This document shows positions 35,788 through 48,760 of a DNA stretch of 64,000 nt, piece after piece. How positions within the stretch are numbered: position 1 is the stretch's first letter; each line of letters begins with the position of its first letter. This DNA is from Agaricus subrufescens (Eukaryota; Basidiomycota; Agaricomycetes; Agaricales; Agaricaceae). The notes beneath the pieces are model-generated. The model was not told the origin of the DNA, ran no database searches, and saw only the letters and a list, made by a program, of their open reading frames with translations. Where the stretch lies: positions 124,001 through 188,000 of the forward strand of contig CM057061.1 of assembly GCA_029945375.1 (NCBI GenBank). Direction: 5' to 3'. The position numbers and the translations under genes are program-made.

Positions 35788-38684
35788 TTACACAACCCTT
35801 CGTTGCTGCTGCTGCCACAGAGTTGCAAGTGGTAAATCTTCCTCTTCTCCACTACCGGCTTCACTTGACTTTGGTAGTCTCGTATGCGCCTGTGAATTTG
35901 AGGGAACGGCATGCGCACTCGATCCTTTCCTTAGTTTGGCGCCATTTGCTTGATGAGCCGGGATGGCCGTAGCCGATAACGAGCGCCCAGGTCTGCCCCC
36001 AACTCCACCAAATCCATCTTGAGGCAACGGTGGACTTGGTCTTTGCGTCTGTGGAAAATTTGCTGGAGGTGTTCGTGATCTTTGTGGCGAGGGGGCCCGT
36101 TTCTGCTGGGCATTATTGGGTCCCCATTGATTAGTCGGCGCCATGGCTCCCGGAGGTAGCACCTGCTGCTTGCCGTCATAAAACTGCTGCTCACCACCAC
36201 GTGTCGGCTGCGGTGAAGCAAGTTTGGGTGATGAATTTGGATACTGTTGAGGTTGTTGTCGGTGGTAAGAGTGATCAGCAACTCCGTTCGTCGGAGGTCC
36301 CCGCCCAACTTGTTGATTCGACTGCATATTGTAATTCCCGTACTCCTGTTCCATAACACGATGCTGCATCTCATACTGCGGCCCTCTGACTGGCATCTCT
36401 GCCCGTCGCCCACCCGGCACACCACCCGTAGGTGTTTTTGTTAGTGACCCCCGCTTGCCAGACTCTTTCCTCTTCATCTCTAGCTCCTTTTCCCTTTCTA
36501 GCCTTTCTAGTGCCTCCTTTTCCACCCGCTCCCTTTGCTCCTGTCCCAGCCGCTCTCTTTCCCGCATGTCGCGATCAGAATCGGTATCCTGCACATTCGT
36601 GTTCCCTGCACCATCTGGGCTCGCTGCCGAACCATTTGGTTGGTCCTGTGCCGAAGGTGGAGTGTTCTGAGCCTTGTTAATGACACCCAGGTACCAGAAC
36701 ATCAGATTACTGATTAGAACTTGTTCATATAACGGTCGCCGGGGGTTCGCGAGTTTAATATGGCTCAACCTATAGATTGCCCGTTCCACGTGAATAGGAT
36801 ACCGCGCATAGGGGTTTGCTCCTTGAGCTAACCCAGGAGAAGGAGGAGGGACATAGTTCTTCGAAGATTTGGAAGCGCCGAGGAGTGCCTGAGCGGCTTC
36901 TCGTCCTGCAGTTCCCCCGACGATAGATGGTGTATTGTCAGCATCATGCTTTTTCTTTCCGAATAGCGATCCGAAAAAGCTGGATTCCCTTTCTTTTTCT
37001 GGTCGGTCCCTGTTTTCCCTGTCCTTGTAAATGTCCTTGTCCTTGTCCTGCCTAGACTTTTTGCTGGATTTGTCGCTACTCCAGATCCCAAACAAACTCT
37101 TTTTATCCTTTTCCTTTCGAGAGGGGGGCTGGCGGGGTAGATGGGGTCGTGGTTGGTATGGTTGAGTCGGATGTTCGGACTGAGCCGGAGGAGCCTGGGG
37201 TGAGGCTGGTTGGGGTATCATCGGCGAAGCTTGCTGATGCGAATATTGGGTGGGCGATGGAACTATCTCTAGGTCATCCTGGCTGGAGCCATCTGCGGGG
37301 GAGGGTGGTGACGGTGTCCGAGAGGACGGAGAAACTTGATATTCACTGTCTCCTCTCTGCGGTAGAGGCTGTTGGAGGACTGGACCAAAAGCATCAAGGA
37401 GTTGAGTGTGTATATCAGGCATGGGTAACTGAGGTAGTTCAGGTGCTTCTTGAGATGATTGCAGATCGCGAGGAGGTGATGGTGATGGTGATGGTGGTTG
37501 TGGTTGTGGTGATGTTTCAAAGGTAGAAGCAGGGGTATTTTGCTCGTCTTCCTCGTCTCGTGCGTAAGCATCGTATATCAGGGCCTCGTCGCTGAACGAT
37601 TCTGGCCTTGGGTTGACGAGCCCGTCGTCCGAAAATGTCTGGCGGCGCTGGGGGACCGGTTCAATTTCGACGGAATTATCGCCATGATCGCTGGAAGAGA
37701 AGTCGCTAGAAGTACGTTGGTCCACAGCGGATGGAAGCGTTGCTGCCCTTAAGCCTCTTTTTGAGCTCCCGAACCGGTGGCCGTTTCCATCTCCAGGGAG
37801 GCCGGGTTTTCTGATTTTAGTGCGCGCAGCGCGACGAAGGATGTTGCCTGGCGGAGGAACGATGATGGGAGCATCAGCTTCGTCACCCATTTCAGGAGGG
37901 TTGCCCATCCTGTCGACAGCTGCAGAAGAGAAAGGAATGAGCAGGGAGGGTGGACAACTATCGCACAAAACAAACCTGAAGGCGGTAGATTTAGACTGAG
38001 GCTCCGTCTGAGAAGGGTTCTGAGTTTCGAGGGATCGTCAGTCTCCGATGCCTCTTCGGCCAGCTGCTCGAGTCGTTGAAGATCAGTGAAGGTGATTTGA
38101 GGGACGGGATTATAGAGGTAGGAGCGGTTGCGCCTGAGGGGGACTACGGTCTCTTGTTCAACACCATCGTCTTCACGAGGTTGGTACTGCCTCCGAAGCA
38201 TAGACCGTTTGCGACCGAGGGCTGAGGAAGTGGAGGAGGAGGAGGGCACACGAGTGAGATCACCACTGCCTTCAGATGGAGGAACGGTGCGTGCATGTTC
38301 TTTGAGAAAGGCGCGAAACTCGGCGGGAGCGATCTCCGGATGAACGCTCGCAGGAACCCAGAAGAGGTGGAAGGGATCGTCGGCAGCACCCGAGGGCATT
38401 GAATCACTGCCGACGGATTCAGCGCTGCTCGCGCCGTGGCTGCTACGATCGGAGGAGGACCTGGTAAAGGAGCTGGTGGAGGAGTCGCTGGGAGACCGGC
38501 GTGGGGAAGTGGGGGACCCGGCTGGCCATGCCCTGGAGGTGGAAGAGGGGATTGGGGTCTGGATAGGGAGGTCGGGGTCGATGGTGAGGGCGCCGGGAGT
38601 TGTTGAGCGGCGTCTGATGTCCCGGAGGGCCTCTACCTCACGTTGTATCTCATATTCTGAAGGCTGGAGGGTTCTCGAGGACAT
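35788..38684 (-). CDS. ZDS1-family protein (Zds C-terminal domain)
   Basis: Zds proteins in yeast regulate PP2A-Cdc55 and polarity. I read two exons, 38684 to about 37978 and 37922 to 35788, joined across a GTTTGT...CTGCAG intron, giving about 945 residues. The N-terminal part has the family element FHLFWVPASVHPEIAPAEF, and the Zds C-terminal domain lies near residues 620-665 with IHVERAIYRLSHIKLANPR and LYEQVLISNLMFWYLG. Long stretches are Ser/Pro/Gln-rich and disordered, with a Lys/Asp/Arg-rich patch (KDKDIYKDRENRDRPEKE) and an acidic-basic coiled segment (RERLGQEQRERVEKEALE). In this protein the Zds domain is internal rather than at the extreme C-terminus. Family is secure; partners here are inferred from yeast. 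Confidence 0.88.
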
Positions 38685-38856
38685 GAGACGGGGACGTCGG
38701 ACGGCACGGGGGAGGGCTCAGGCGAGTCGGGCGGGGAGGCGGAGATGGAGACGGGGGCTGGAGTGGTGGAAGTGGTGGTGGTGGGGAACAAGGAGCGGTA
38801 TTTGGACAGATCATGTGTACATACGCACAAAAACCATCTATGTACTCTAAGTAGAA

Positions 38857-39165
38857 CTAACGGGTCCGGCCTGGCTGCCTGCTGAGCGCCGCATTTTCGC
38901 GGCGGAGCTCAAGGATGACAGCCTGGAAGAGCCGATCAGCACGGCGGAAGAGGACAGGGAGGGGGAGATGGACAGACCGCCAGGGCCTCAGGATTCACGC
39001 CGGTCTCGATCATGCCTATGCACGTCGCGAGGGTCTCCTTGTCGAGCTGGGTGTTGAGGAGCTGCGAGATGTCGTGCAGGACTGCGCGGGCGGGTCAGCG
39101 GGCGGGCTCGGGGCAAAACGAGAGGACGGACTGTCGAGGGTCTGCTGGGCGCCGTGGGTGGACAT
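38857..39165 (-). CDS. MZT1: Mitotic-spindle organizing protein MZT1 (MOZART1)
   Basis: MZT1 is a small subunit of gamma-tubulin complexes needed for microtubule nucleation at spindle pole bodies. Three exons (39165-39132, 39081-38978, 38922-38857) give 67 residues: [46 protein letters not shown] and [18 protein letters not shown]. The exon lengths sum to a whole number of codons, and the helices match the family throughout. It is too short and split to appear as one long frame and overlaps misleading antisense frames. The start is 25 bp from the TMA16 start on the other strand. Confidence 0.92.
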
Positions 39166-39190
39166 TGCGAGTTGCGACTTTCCCACCACG

Positions 39191-39813
39191 ATGAAGAAGG
39201 AGAAAATCTTCCACCCCAACTCGCGCAAGGCCGACCAGCTCGCCAGGACCGCCCTCCGCGCCGCCAGGCTCCACGCCCGCTCCTCCAGGCGGGCCCAGAC
39301 GCAGTCCTCTCGCCGTAAGCGGCCACTTGCTCGTCTGCGCACGGTCTAATCTCCTCTTCTAGTCGATTTCTACGGCTTCTTCTTCCATGCCCTGCCCCCC
39401 TCCGTCCCCGCGCTCGCCCTCCCCGACCTCCATGCCCTCGTCCGCGACGTCTGGCTCGCCCGCCACGAGCCCGAGCTCCAGCTCGAGTCCGCCGCGCGCA
39501 AAAAGGGCCGGCCACAGAGCACGCGAGCGAGCCACCTGGAGGACATCAAGGCCATCGAGTGCGAGACTTATCGCACCGGCATGGGTGCGTGTGTGCCGCC
39601 AGCGCCTGCCTTGTGCCTGACAGATCTCCCGCAGAGGTGCCTGACCTGACACATCCTGTGAATGCCACTCTTTTCCGCCAGTGGGACCAGAAGGACCCCC
39701 AGTATGTCCTGCACTTACGGCACGTCCGCATCTCCAGCCAGCAACCCGAACAGACCGTCGTCTCCCAACCCGGAAAACACCCGCTCCTGGACAGGGCCCT
39801 GGATGTATTATAA
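39191..39813 (+). CDS. TMA16: Translation machinery-associated protein TMA16
   Basis: TMA16 is a nuclear ribosome biogenesis protein found on pre-60S particles. The start MKKEKIFHPNSRKADQLART is the family signature, and after an intron the conserved LDFYGFFFHALPPSV follows. Then VRDVWLARHEPELQLE, a basic region KKGRPQST and IKAIECETYRTGME. A second intron leads to VPDLTHPVNATLFRQWDQKD and the stop at 39813. Three exons give about 165 residues, a usual size. It shares its promoter with MZT1. GC content is high across both start regions. Confidence 0.9.
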
Positions 39814-39936
39814 TTAAATCAGTAATACACGCACATGTTGCTAGGCTGATGTCGTAGTAGTACCGCAGTCCAGACCCTGATCTCTCCAGCCGATCCTACT
39901 TAATCCCAGCCCGTCCAAGCTCTCCTCCCATTCTCC

Positions 39937-42068
39937 ATGGCCGTCACCGGCAGTCCCCCCGTCCTCATCGTGAGTCGCTCCGCCACACCCACCGTGTCCT
40001 CACCAGTCGATCTTGCCACCGTAGGTCGGCGGAGGCCCCTCGGGCTTGATCTTGGCCCTCTCCCTGCTCCAAAATGACATCCCTGTCCGCATCGTCGAGA
40101 AAACCTCCACTCCCCGCCTCGGGCAACGGGGGGCCGGATTAATGGTCAGCGTACCCCCGACTCTTTCCCCCAGTCCCACTAATCTTTGTGCTTTGTCTTC
40201 CCAGCCACGTTCACTGGAGGTTTTCACCACGCTTCGAATTATTGACCCAATCATGCACCGCGCCATCGCCACTCCCCGCGTCCGCAAATATCTCTCTCCT
40301 CAAGACCCAGACACTTTCGAAGAATATGACATGCATCCGCCACAAAATCCCAACCCAAGAATTCCCTACGTATGTCCCCTTGACCCCAACCAAACTCATC
40401 TAATCGTGTATCTCATCCCAATCGCAGCTAAGCCCTGTCATGTTGGGTCAGAATCACGTCGAACGCATCCTCCACGCCGCACTCGCAGAATACGGCTGCA
40501 CAGTGGAGCTGGGCACAGAATTGAAATCATTCAAACAATTCGATGACCACGTTCAAGCAACCTTGCAGGTCAGAGGTATGGATCCAGATGCTGAAGGCGT
40601 TGAAGAAGTCGCTTCATATGAATACATGGTCGGTGCCGACGGTGCCAGAGGCATTGTCAGGAAACAGCTGGGTCTCAGTTTCCTTGGAGAAACGAGAGTA
40701 GTCGAAAATTTCGTCGTTGGCGACATGAAAGTCGATGGTCTAGTGAACAACGTGGGCGACATGTTTCCTTCGCATGGCCTCCTTGGTGGCTCATTATATT
40801 CTTTCAGCGTTGGCACATGTGGGGTGATCCCACGACCCTCATGTCAGTATAATTCAAAACTAATTGCCAAGAGATCACCTACGCTGACACACCATACCAC
40901 CAGGGTGAGCTTACGAGCGACGGAGGAAGCTGGCCTTTTCAATTTTCTCTTGGCGGGGAAGAATGTGAACCATGCCGAACTTGCTTTCAATCAAGATTTA
41001 CTTCGCAAAGTTTTCACAGAAGCGACCGGCAGTCGTCCAGACCTCGTGTTTGGAGAATGCCCATGGATATCCGCCTACACGTTAGTTCCTTCTAGCGTAT
41101 CCTCGGACCGCTATATTGATTTTTTTCCCCCGGCATATCAGTCCCAACATCCGAATGGTTAACAAATTCCGTGTTCACCGTGTTTTCGTCGTTGGAGGTA
41201 TGCAAGCAATTTCAACTTGGCACTGTTCCAATTTAACTCATCTCTCACAGATTCCGCACATGTGAATAGTCCAACGGGCGGCCAAGGGATGAACACCGGC
41301 CTCCAAGACTCTTTCAATCTCGGCTGGAAACTTGCTTTGGTCTTCAAGAAACTCTCATCCCCTAAACTCCTCGACACCTTCACCGAAGAACGTCTACCAA
41401 TCGTCCAAGAAATGCTCAAGCAGACAACCAAAGTCCTCAGCATGGCTTTCAAAGAAGGCCAAGAAAAACCCTGGGACAAAAACTCTAGCCTCTTCCAACT
41501 GGGCGTCAACTACCGTTCGAGTTCTATCGTCCTCGACGAACGAAATCTTCATAAAGAAGACCATGTAGCAGAAGAAGACGACTTCATGGATGATTACGAA
41601 CAAAACGACATTGATTCCTACGGTAGTGAATATTGCCTCGACGGTATTCTTCGAGCAGGCGACCGTGCACCAGATGCACCAGCATTAATCGACCGTACAC
41701 CCACATCTCTCTTCAGCACCTCTTACACTCTCTTCCGAATCTTTGGCTCATCCTATCACACCGTCCTCATCTTCTCCGACGTGGCCGATTCATTACCCGT
41801 AATCCAACACCTAAAAACCTACCCCACAGGACTCATCCGTTCTATTATCGTGACTCGTCCAGGAAAATCCGTATCAAACGACGCTGCCACTCTTGCAGAT
41901 TTCGTACTCGAAGATCGAAGAGGCCACGCTTACGATGCCTACATCGGCGACAAAAAATGTGGTGTCGTCATTATTCGACCCGATGGATTTATAGGCGCCA
42001 TCGCTGATAATCAACACTACGTTCGCAAATATTTCCGCAACCTCTTCTCTCAGCAAAAGTATTCCTAA
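39937..42068 (+). CDS. FAD-dependent aromatic monooxygenase (phenol hydroxylase type)
   Basis: Class A flavin monooxygenases of this type hydroxylate phenolic compounds with NADPH. The start MAVTGSPPVLI splices to VGGGPSGLILALSLLQ, the FAD-binding GxGxxG. PRLGQRGAGLMPRSLEVF, the DG motif VGADGARGIVRKQLG and the second FAD motif VFVVGDSAHVNSPTGGQGMN all appear, followed by GLQDSFNLGWKLALV. The last 150 residues form the thioredoxin-like domain seen in phenol hydroxylases (GDRAPDAPALID, RIFGSSYHTVLIF, VIIRPDGFIGAI). There are about six introns. Some family members act in secondary metabolism or lignin-derived aromatic breakdown; the neighbouring genes give no pathway context, so the substrate is unknown. 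Confidence 0.88.
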
Positions 42069-42750
42069 ATCCAAAGATTAAAAAAAAACGAAAAGGAAGA
42101 ATAATAAACAGAATCCACGCTAGCCCTTTTTGCTTCTTTTTTTGTTTCATTATTAGCATTATTTTTTTTTCATTGATCGTCCCTAATTTTCTCCAAAAGT
42201 TTATATTCATGAAACTTCCCTTAATATAATCAACGTGGCGCGTTTGTTTAAAGTTTTTTTTAACACGTTTAATATTATTTTGTAGATAGATTAATAAGAA
42301 TGTAATTTGACTTGAAAAACAAAAGTGTATCAACTTGACTCAGAAAATCAATCATGCTAAAAAGCGAAGCTGTTCAAAGTTTCAATAATCCCAAGTGACA
42401 CCTCGAACCAGAACCAGCACCAAAAAAAAGAGTTACTCAAACCCGGAAACGCCACGCCACTCACTCATCGGCAATCCGATATAACCGCCGCCTATAAAAA
42501 CCGAACCGCACATACGATCGCATCTTCGATCTATTGTCTCGGCTCCGTAAACTACAAACATTCGACGCAATCGCTTTTTCTAACACTAAGAGAGAGAGAG
42601 AGAGAGAGAGAGATAAGGATGCCAACACTCTACTAATACACCCTTGCAGTTCCAGCAGCATAGAATGAGAGAACACGTAAGTAAGCGATGGATGGGATAT
42701 ACCATATATATATAAACACCATAAATAAACCGAATAGATCTTGAATCTCC
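42069..42750. other. Convergent 3' intergenic region
   Basis: Sequence between two converging genes, rich in A and T runs, with a GA microsatellite at 42589-42612 and a short TA run near 42708. No gene is seen; frames here are Leu/Phe-rich by chance. Confidence 0.6.
42589..42612. repeat. AG dinucleotide microsatellite
   Basis: Twelve perfect AG units in the 3' flank of the minus-strand zinc-finger gene. Confidence 0.9.
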
Positions 42751-44874
<2,124 letters not shown>

Positions 44875-45024
44875 TTTGGGAGCGACAGGGGGGGCAAAGG
44901 GAGTCTCCAGGGGGTAGGCGAGAGAGGGAGTCGGGATCAGACAACCGTGCGGGTCCTCACGGCATCTCACGTCAGCCGGGGGCCGAACTAATAATATAAT
45001 AATGTACTAAGCTACAACACAATA

Positions 45025-46620
45025 CTAGTCAAACTCAAGCCCGTCAAGCCCTCCTAGCTCGATCTGCTGCACTACCTCGCAGTCTTCGTCCATCGCATCA
45101 TCATCATTCGCCTCGCCTAAGAAGTCAAGGCACCCGTGTTCACACCCCCTCCACATGACGGGCACCATTCCCCCGGCATTCTGCCCGGCGATCACCTTCT
45201 CCCAAGATAGTCTCTGCTCAACTGCCTTAACAAAAATACGCTCGTGATGATTCGGGTTGCCACATGTCCCCATGCTAATATCGTCTCGCGCTTCGCACAT
45301 CAAGTCACTACGACAAATAGATCCGGGGAGACATGCATCCAGGGTCTCGGCAATCCGGGGTGGAATTAGGTACGTCGGCGGGAGCGGTAGCTCATGATAC
45401 GAGGACAGTAAAGAGTCGGTGCGGCCTTTCGAGAACAGTGTCGAGGGTGCGGGAGACACCAAGATGCGATACAACAACTCGGTGAGAGGGAGTACGCGAT
45501 CTTCGATTAGGGTAATTGTCTCACTGACAGGCCGGCCGTCCGAAACGGGTGGCGCCACAAACGGATTAGGATGTAGATTCAGTACTCGTAAGTTCATTGA
45601 TAACAGTTCCGATGGCACAAATTGCAACTGGTTGTTTGCAATGTTTAAGTCTTCGAGATTCTTTAAATGACAAATCTCCGGTGGTAAGACGGTTAAATGG
45701 TTGCTTCCTGAAAATCACTTAGGTTATCAACTGCCCACGAAGAGAAACGCAAGTTTTACTCACGCAAGCTAAGAACGGTCAACCGCTCTAATTCCCAGAT
45801 ACTCCGAGGTAACTTGGTTATCATGTTGTTGGAAAGGATAAGGTGTAAACCGTCCTTCATTCCGTGCATCGAAGTGACATTTACGCTTCGGGTCCGCTCC
45901 CCTAGGGCTCGGGAATACCCTGCCGTGTCCGCGGGTGCCGTTTGCGATCGCACAAATGGACGGGAGCCAGCCTTCACTCTGGTTACCTCTAACGCAGCGA
46001 AATCATCTGGAGCTGGGATATAGACAAGGCACTTAATCGTTTGGATGATGCTGTCCGGTACGAACGTGAACCCTCGGTCTCTACCACAATTAAGTCTCGC
46101 TTTCATGTGCCAAAGATATCCAGACTCACGATACATCAACAACTCGCATTTGGAGGCTATAAATGTCCTCCTCCAGTCTGTCCCATTCTTCGGCCTCCTT
46201 TTCGTGCGCCGACTTTTCTCGCCGCGGGCAGGGTTGCAGATACAAGGGCAGGGGCATGCGCTCATCGAAGTGGTGTTCTTCATCACCCATATCCTGACGC
46301 CAGCGAGGCCTTTTTAAAATCGCTGGCGGGGACACAATGGTGCCGCGTCTTTTCTGGCGCTTCTCATACTGGGGGGGAGACCTGGTGGAGTTAAAGCTTC
46401 CCGCAAATGGGTCAGCAAGTTTGCCAATGTTTGCAAAATCGAGGTCGAGGTGTATGGGATCGAGGGAGGGGGAGGAAGCGGGAGACGAGTCTATGCATAA
46501 GCCAGGAGAGGATTGAGGAGAGGATAATGACGAAGTATGGGTTGAGCAGTGGGCGACCTGCATGGAAGGAGAGAAAGAAAGGGTGCAACAGCCACAGCTT
46601 TCGTATTTATATTCGCTCAT
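45025..46620 (-). CDS. Leucine-rich repeat protein with Cys-rich C-terminus
   Basis: Three exons are predicted. The first codes a Ser/Pro-rich N-terminus with the basic patch KRQKRRGTIVSPP and ends EEDIYSLQMRVVDVS. A 49-base intron (GTGAGT to GGTAG, about 46115-46067) joins it to DRGFTFVPDSI, the start of the repeats. Repeats read LHLILSNNMITKLPRSIWEL, LTVLSLRE, and after a second intron NHLTVLPPEICHLKNLEDL and LRVLNLHPNPF. The C-terminal 130 residues are unlike repeats and contain Cys/His pairs (SICRSDLMCEARDD, TCGNPNHHERIF, RGCEHGCLDFLGE) with an acidic end. This order resembles uncharacterised fungal LRR proteins; no role is inferred. A TCACGTG lies 23 bp upstream of the start. Confidence 0.75.
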
Positions 46621-47732
46621 GAGCTCAGAGTGTATACACGATCACGTGCATCGCGTCGATGACGCGCCAGAGCCCAGAGAGCCTGAGTTGTTGACGATTA
46701 AACACCGCGACCCCATAACAGGATCGCAACATGCTGCTATTCACTTCTCAGGGTCCCAAAGTCTATCAGACCTGTCGAACGTACATGCATATGTCAAAAA
46801 CCTTGCGTGGGAACAAACGCTGTGTGTCCGCAGCTCGAGGCGAAACATATCCGGCGCAACTGTACCCTTCGCTTATCTATCAATGTTTCTCCGTACGGCC
46901 ACCATGCAATATGTTCCTTAGGAGACAGGCTATGGTCGTTGTTCAGGATTTGACGTATCTATCCCTGAAACCATCTACATTTCTGGATACGCACGCAAAA
47001 CCCAGGACCTTATTATCAGATGATCCTAATTTAGACCCATCGTACCCGCCAAAACACGCGGGGCCAAACCTATAGCAAACCTATACAGAGGTGATGCGTA
47101 CGACTTTCCTCACATCCAAAATAATTAATAATGTGGATAGGTGCTATGTCATTTTCATTCATCCCTATGATTTAACGCTGCCTACGGGATTGCCTTCAAG
47201 GCGTGGACGAGCTCGGCCGTGACCGTTGGAAATCACCGCCAATCTGTTTCAAGCACTCGTTTCCTTGACTGTTAAATGTGATGTGCATGCGCTCTGGGGC
47301 ATCTTTGGTAACCAAACGCTCAGTTGGAGGTGGTTCCTAAGGACACTGATCGATTACTTTCGCTCTATATAGCACGGCTTGCCTGACGGCAGCCTCGCGG
47401 CGTTATACAAGGCGTCGCCCACTTGTCAGTTCATCGTTCGCAAATCAGAGCTTGTCCTACAGATGTCCTCTGGACTTGTCAAGCAGACGAAAAAAACACT
47501 GCATGTTATTTACGGATAGAAAGCTGGATGACAGACGATCGGTCAAACGTTACCTCCATTCTCAATTGGGGTAAAGTGGTTAGTGATTGAGTCTTCAAAC
47601 GTAGTAGCTTTCATAAATTAGAGGTATACTGGCGTCCTGGGTCTTGCTCAACCAGAATTTGCCATGATTCTTCTCGTACAAGACGCGGATAAACCAACCT
47701 GTTCAGATACGCCAAAGGGTCTATTGATGCAA
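46621..47732. other. Intergenic region of 1.1 kb
   Basis: Carries the promoter of the LRR gene (CACGTG at 46643-46648) and the 3' flank of the MRP20 gene. No conserved frame or RNA gene is recognised. Confidence 0.5.
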
Positions 47733-48683
47733 TTACGAAGAAGATTTAGTTACGGTAGGTGAAGTCGTATCTGGCCTGTCAATTGGATTTTCTCCCCAAA
47801 CAATCTGCTCTCCTTGCTCCCTCATATCCTTCCATTCACCAGCAATCTGGGAAACTAGCTCCTCCCTCTTCTGCCTACGCTCTGCAATGCGTTTCAGAAC
47901 CTGGGAACGCTTTGTGGCATTGTAGGGTTGGAGAACTGTGCCTTTAACGACACGCAGTAACTCCATTTTTCGCAATTGTTTATTTTGCTGTATCTGGAAG
48001 TTGGAATCTAACCATTGCTCGCGTTCCGCGCGTTTTTCCGCAGGCATATCTTCCACCCGGTGTGGATAGTAGAATGGGTCTACCAAGCCGACGACAGCAC
48101 GCTTGTAGGATTTGTACGTCTTGCGGGCCTGACCTCTAGCAGGGGCAGGTGCAAAATAGTTGTCTGTGCGTATATATGTGGTCTTGACGCCATACACGGC
48201 GAGAAGGTAGGAGCGAATATCAGTCTTGGTGACGGAGTGGGGGATACGGAAAGTGGCTTCATAAGGGTTGTAGGGTTGACCGGGGGGAGTGTGGTTTCGG
48301 ACGAGACGGAATATTATATTGGGGAGATACACAGGCTGACCGACAACGCGGAGCTCCTCCTGACCGTTCTGTCTAACACCACGCAGACGGGACCTCCGAG
48401 TGTTGCGCTGGCTTATCCATTCTGCCGGAGTGAGTGGGACGCCGTTTTTCTTGGGGACGAGGTCGAGCGCAAGATGGCGTTTGTAGCGGGCGTCGTCGGT
48501 GGGAGTGAGGCCATCGGCTGTCGCATCATCCGCGCCGGGGAGGGTAGGGCCAAATTTTTTGTCGCGACGGAGGCGAACGGCGAGAGGAGTAGAGGCGGTT
48601 CTGGCCACCCGCGCCGGGTCCGGGGGTGGGGCCTTTGTGGAATAGAGACGGAGAGAGGCGAGGGAGCGGCGGAGAGACTGCAT
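47733..48683 (-). CDS. MRP20: Mitochondrial large ribosomal subunit protein uL23m
   Basis: This is the mitochondrial homologue of ribosomal protein L23, sited at the polypeptide exit tunnel. The start MQSLRRSLASLRLYSTKAPP is a clear mitochondrial presequence. The L23 core reads VYLPNIIFRLVRNHTPPGQ, FRIPHSVTKTDIRSYLLAVY and VKTTYIRTDNYFAPAPARGQ, followed by YKRAVVGLVDPFYYPHR and a long charged C-terminal extension with RIAERRQKREELVSQIAG. There is no intron, exceptional in this window. A longer frame opens upstream at 48851, but the presequence and family start choose 48683. The gene is 77 bp from the divergent DCR2-type gene, with CACGTG in the gap. Secure. Confidence 0.92.
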   Translation of the reverse strand: MQSLRRSLASLRLYSTKAPPPDPARVARTASTPLAVRLRRDKKFGPTLPGADDATADGLTPTDDARYKRHLALDLVPKKNGVPLTPAEWISQRNTRRSRLRGVRQNGQEELRVVGQPVYLPNIIFRLVRNHTPPGQPYNPYEATFRIPHSVTKTDIRSYLLAVYGVKTTYIRTDNYFAPAPARGQARKTYKSYKRAVVGLVDPFYYPHRVEDMPAEKRAEREQWLDSNFQIQQNKQLRKMELLRVVKGTVLQPYNATKRSQVLKRIAERRQKREELVSQIAGEWKDMREQGEQIVWGENPIDRPDTTSPTVTKSSS

Positions 48684-48729
48684 GGCGCTGGGACGGCAGC
48701 CACGCTGGTACTTGGAAGAAATGCGAGAG

Positions 48730-48735
48730 CACGTG
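48730..48735. promoter_or_regulatory. CACGTG core between MRP20 and the DCR2-type gene
   Basis: CACGTG followed by A lies in the 77-bp gap between the two divergent starts. Confidence 0.35.
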
Positions 48736-48760
48736 ATGGGCCGGCTACTCTCCCTCCTCC

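Noticed and set aside
38988..39515. A 175-codon Arg/Gly-rich minus-strand frame
   Set aside because: It overlaps well-supported MZT1 and TMA16 exons in the wrong frame and reflects high GC content.
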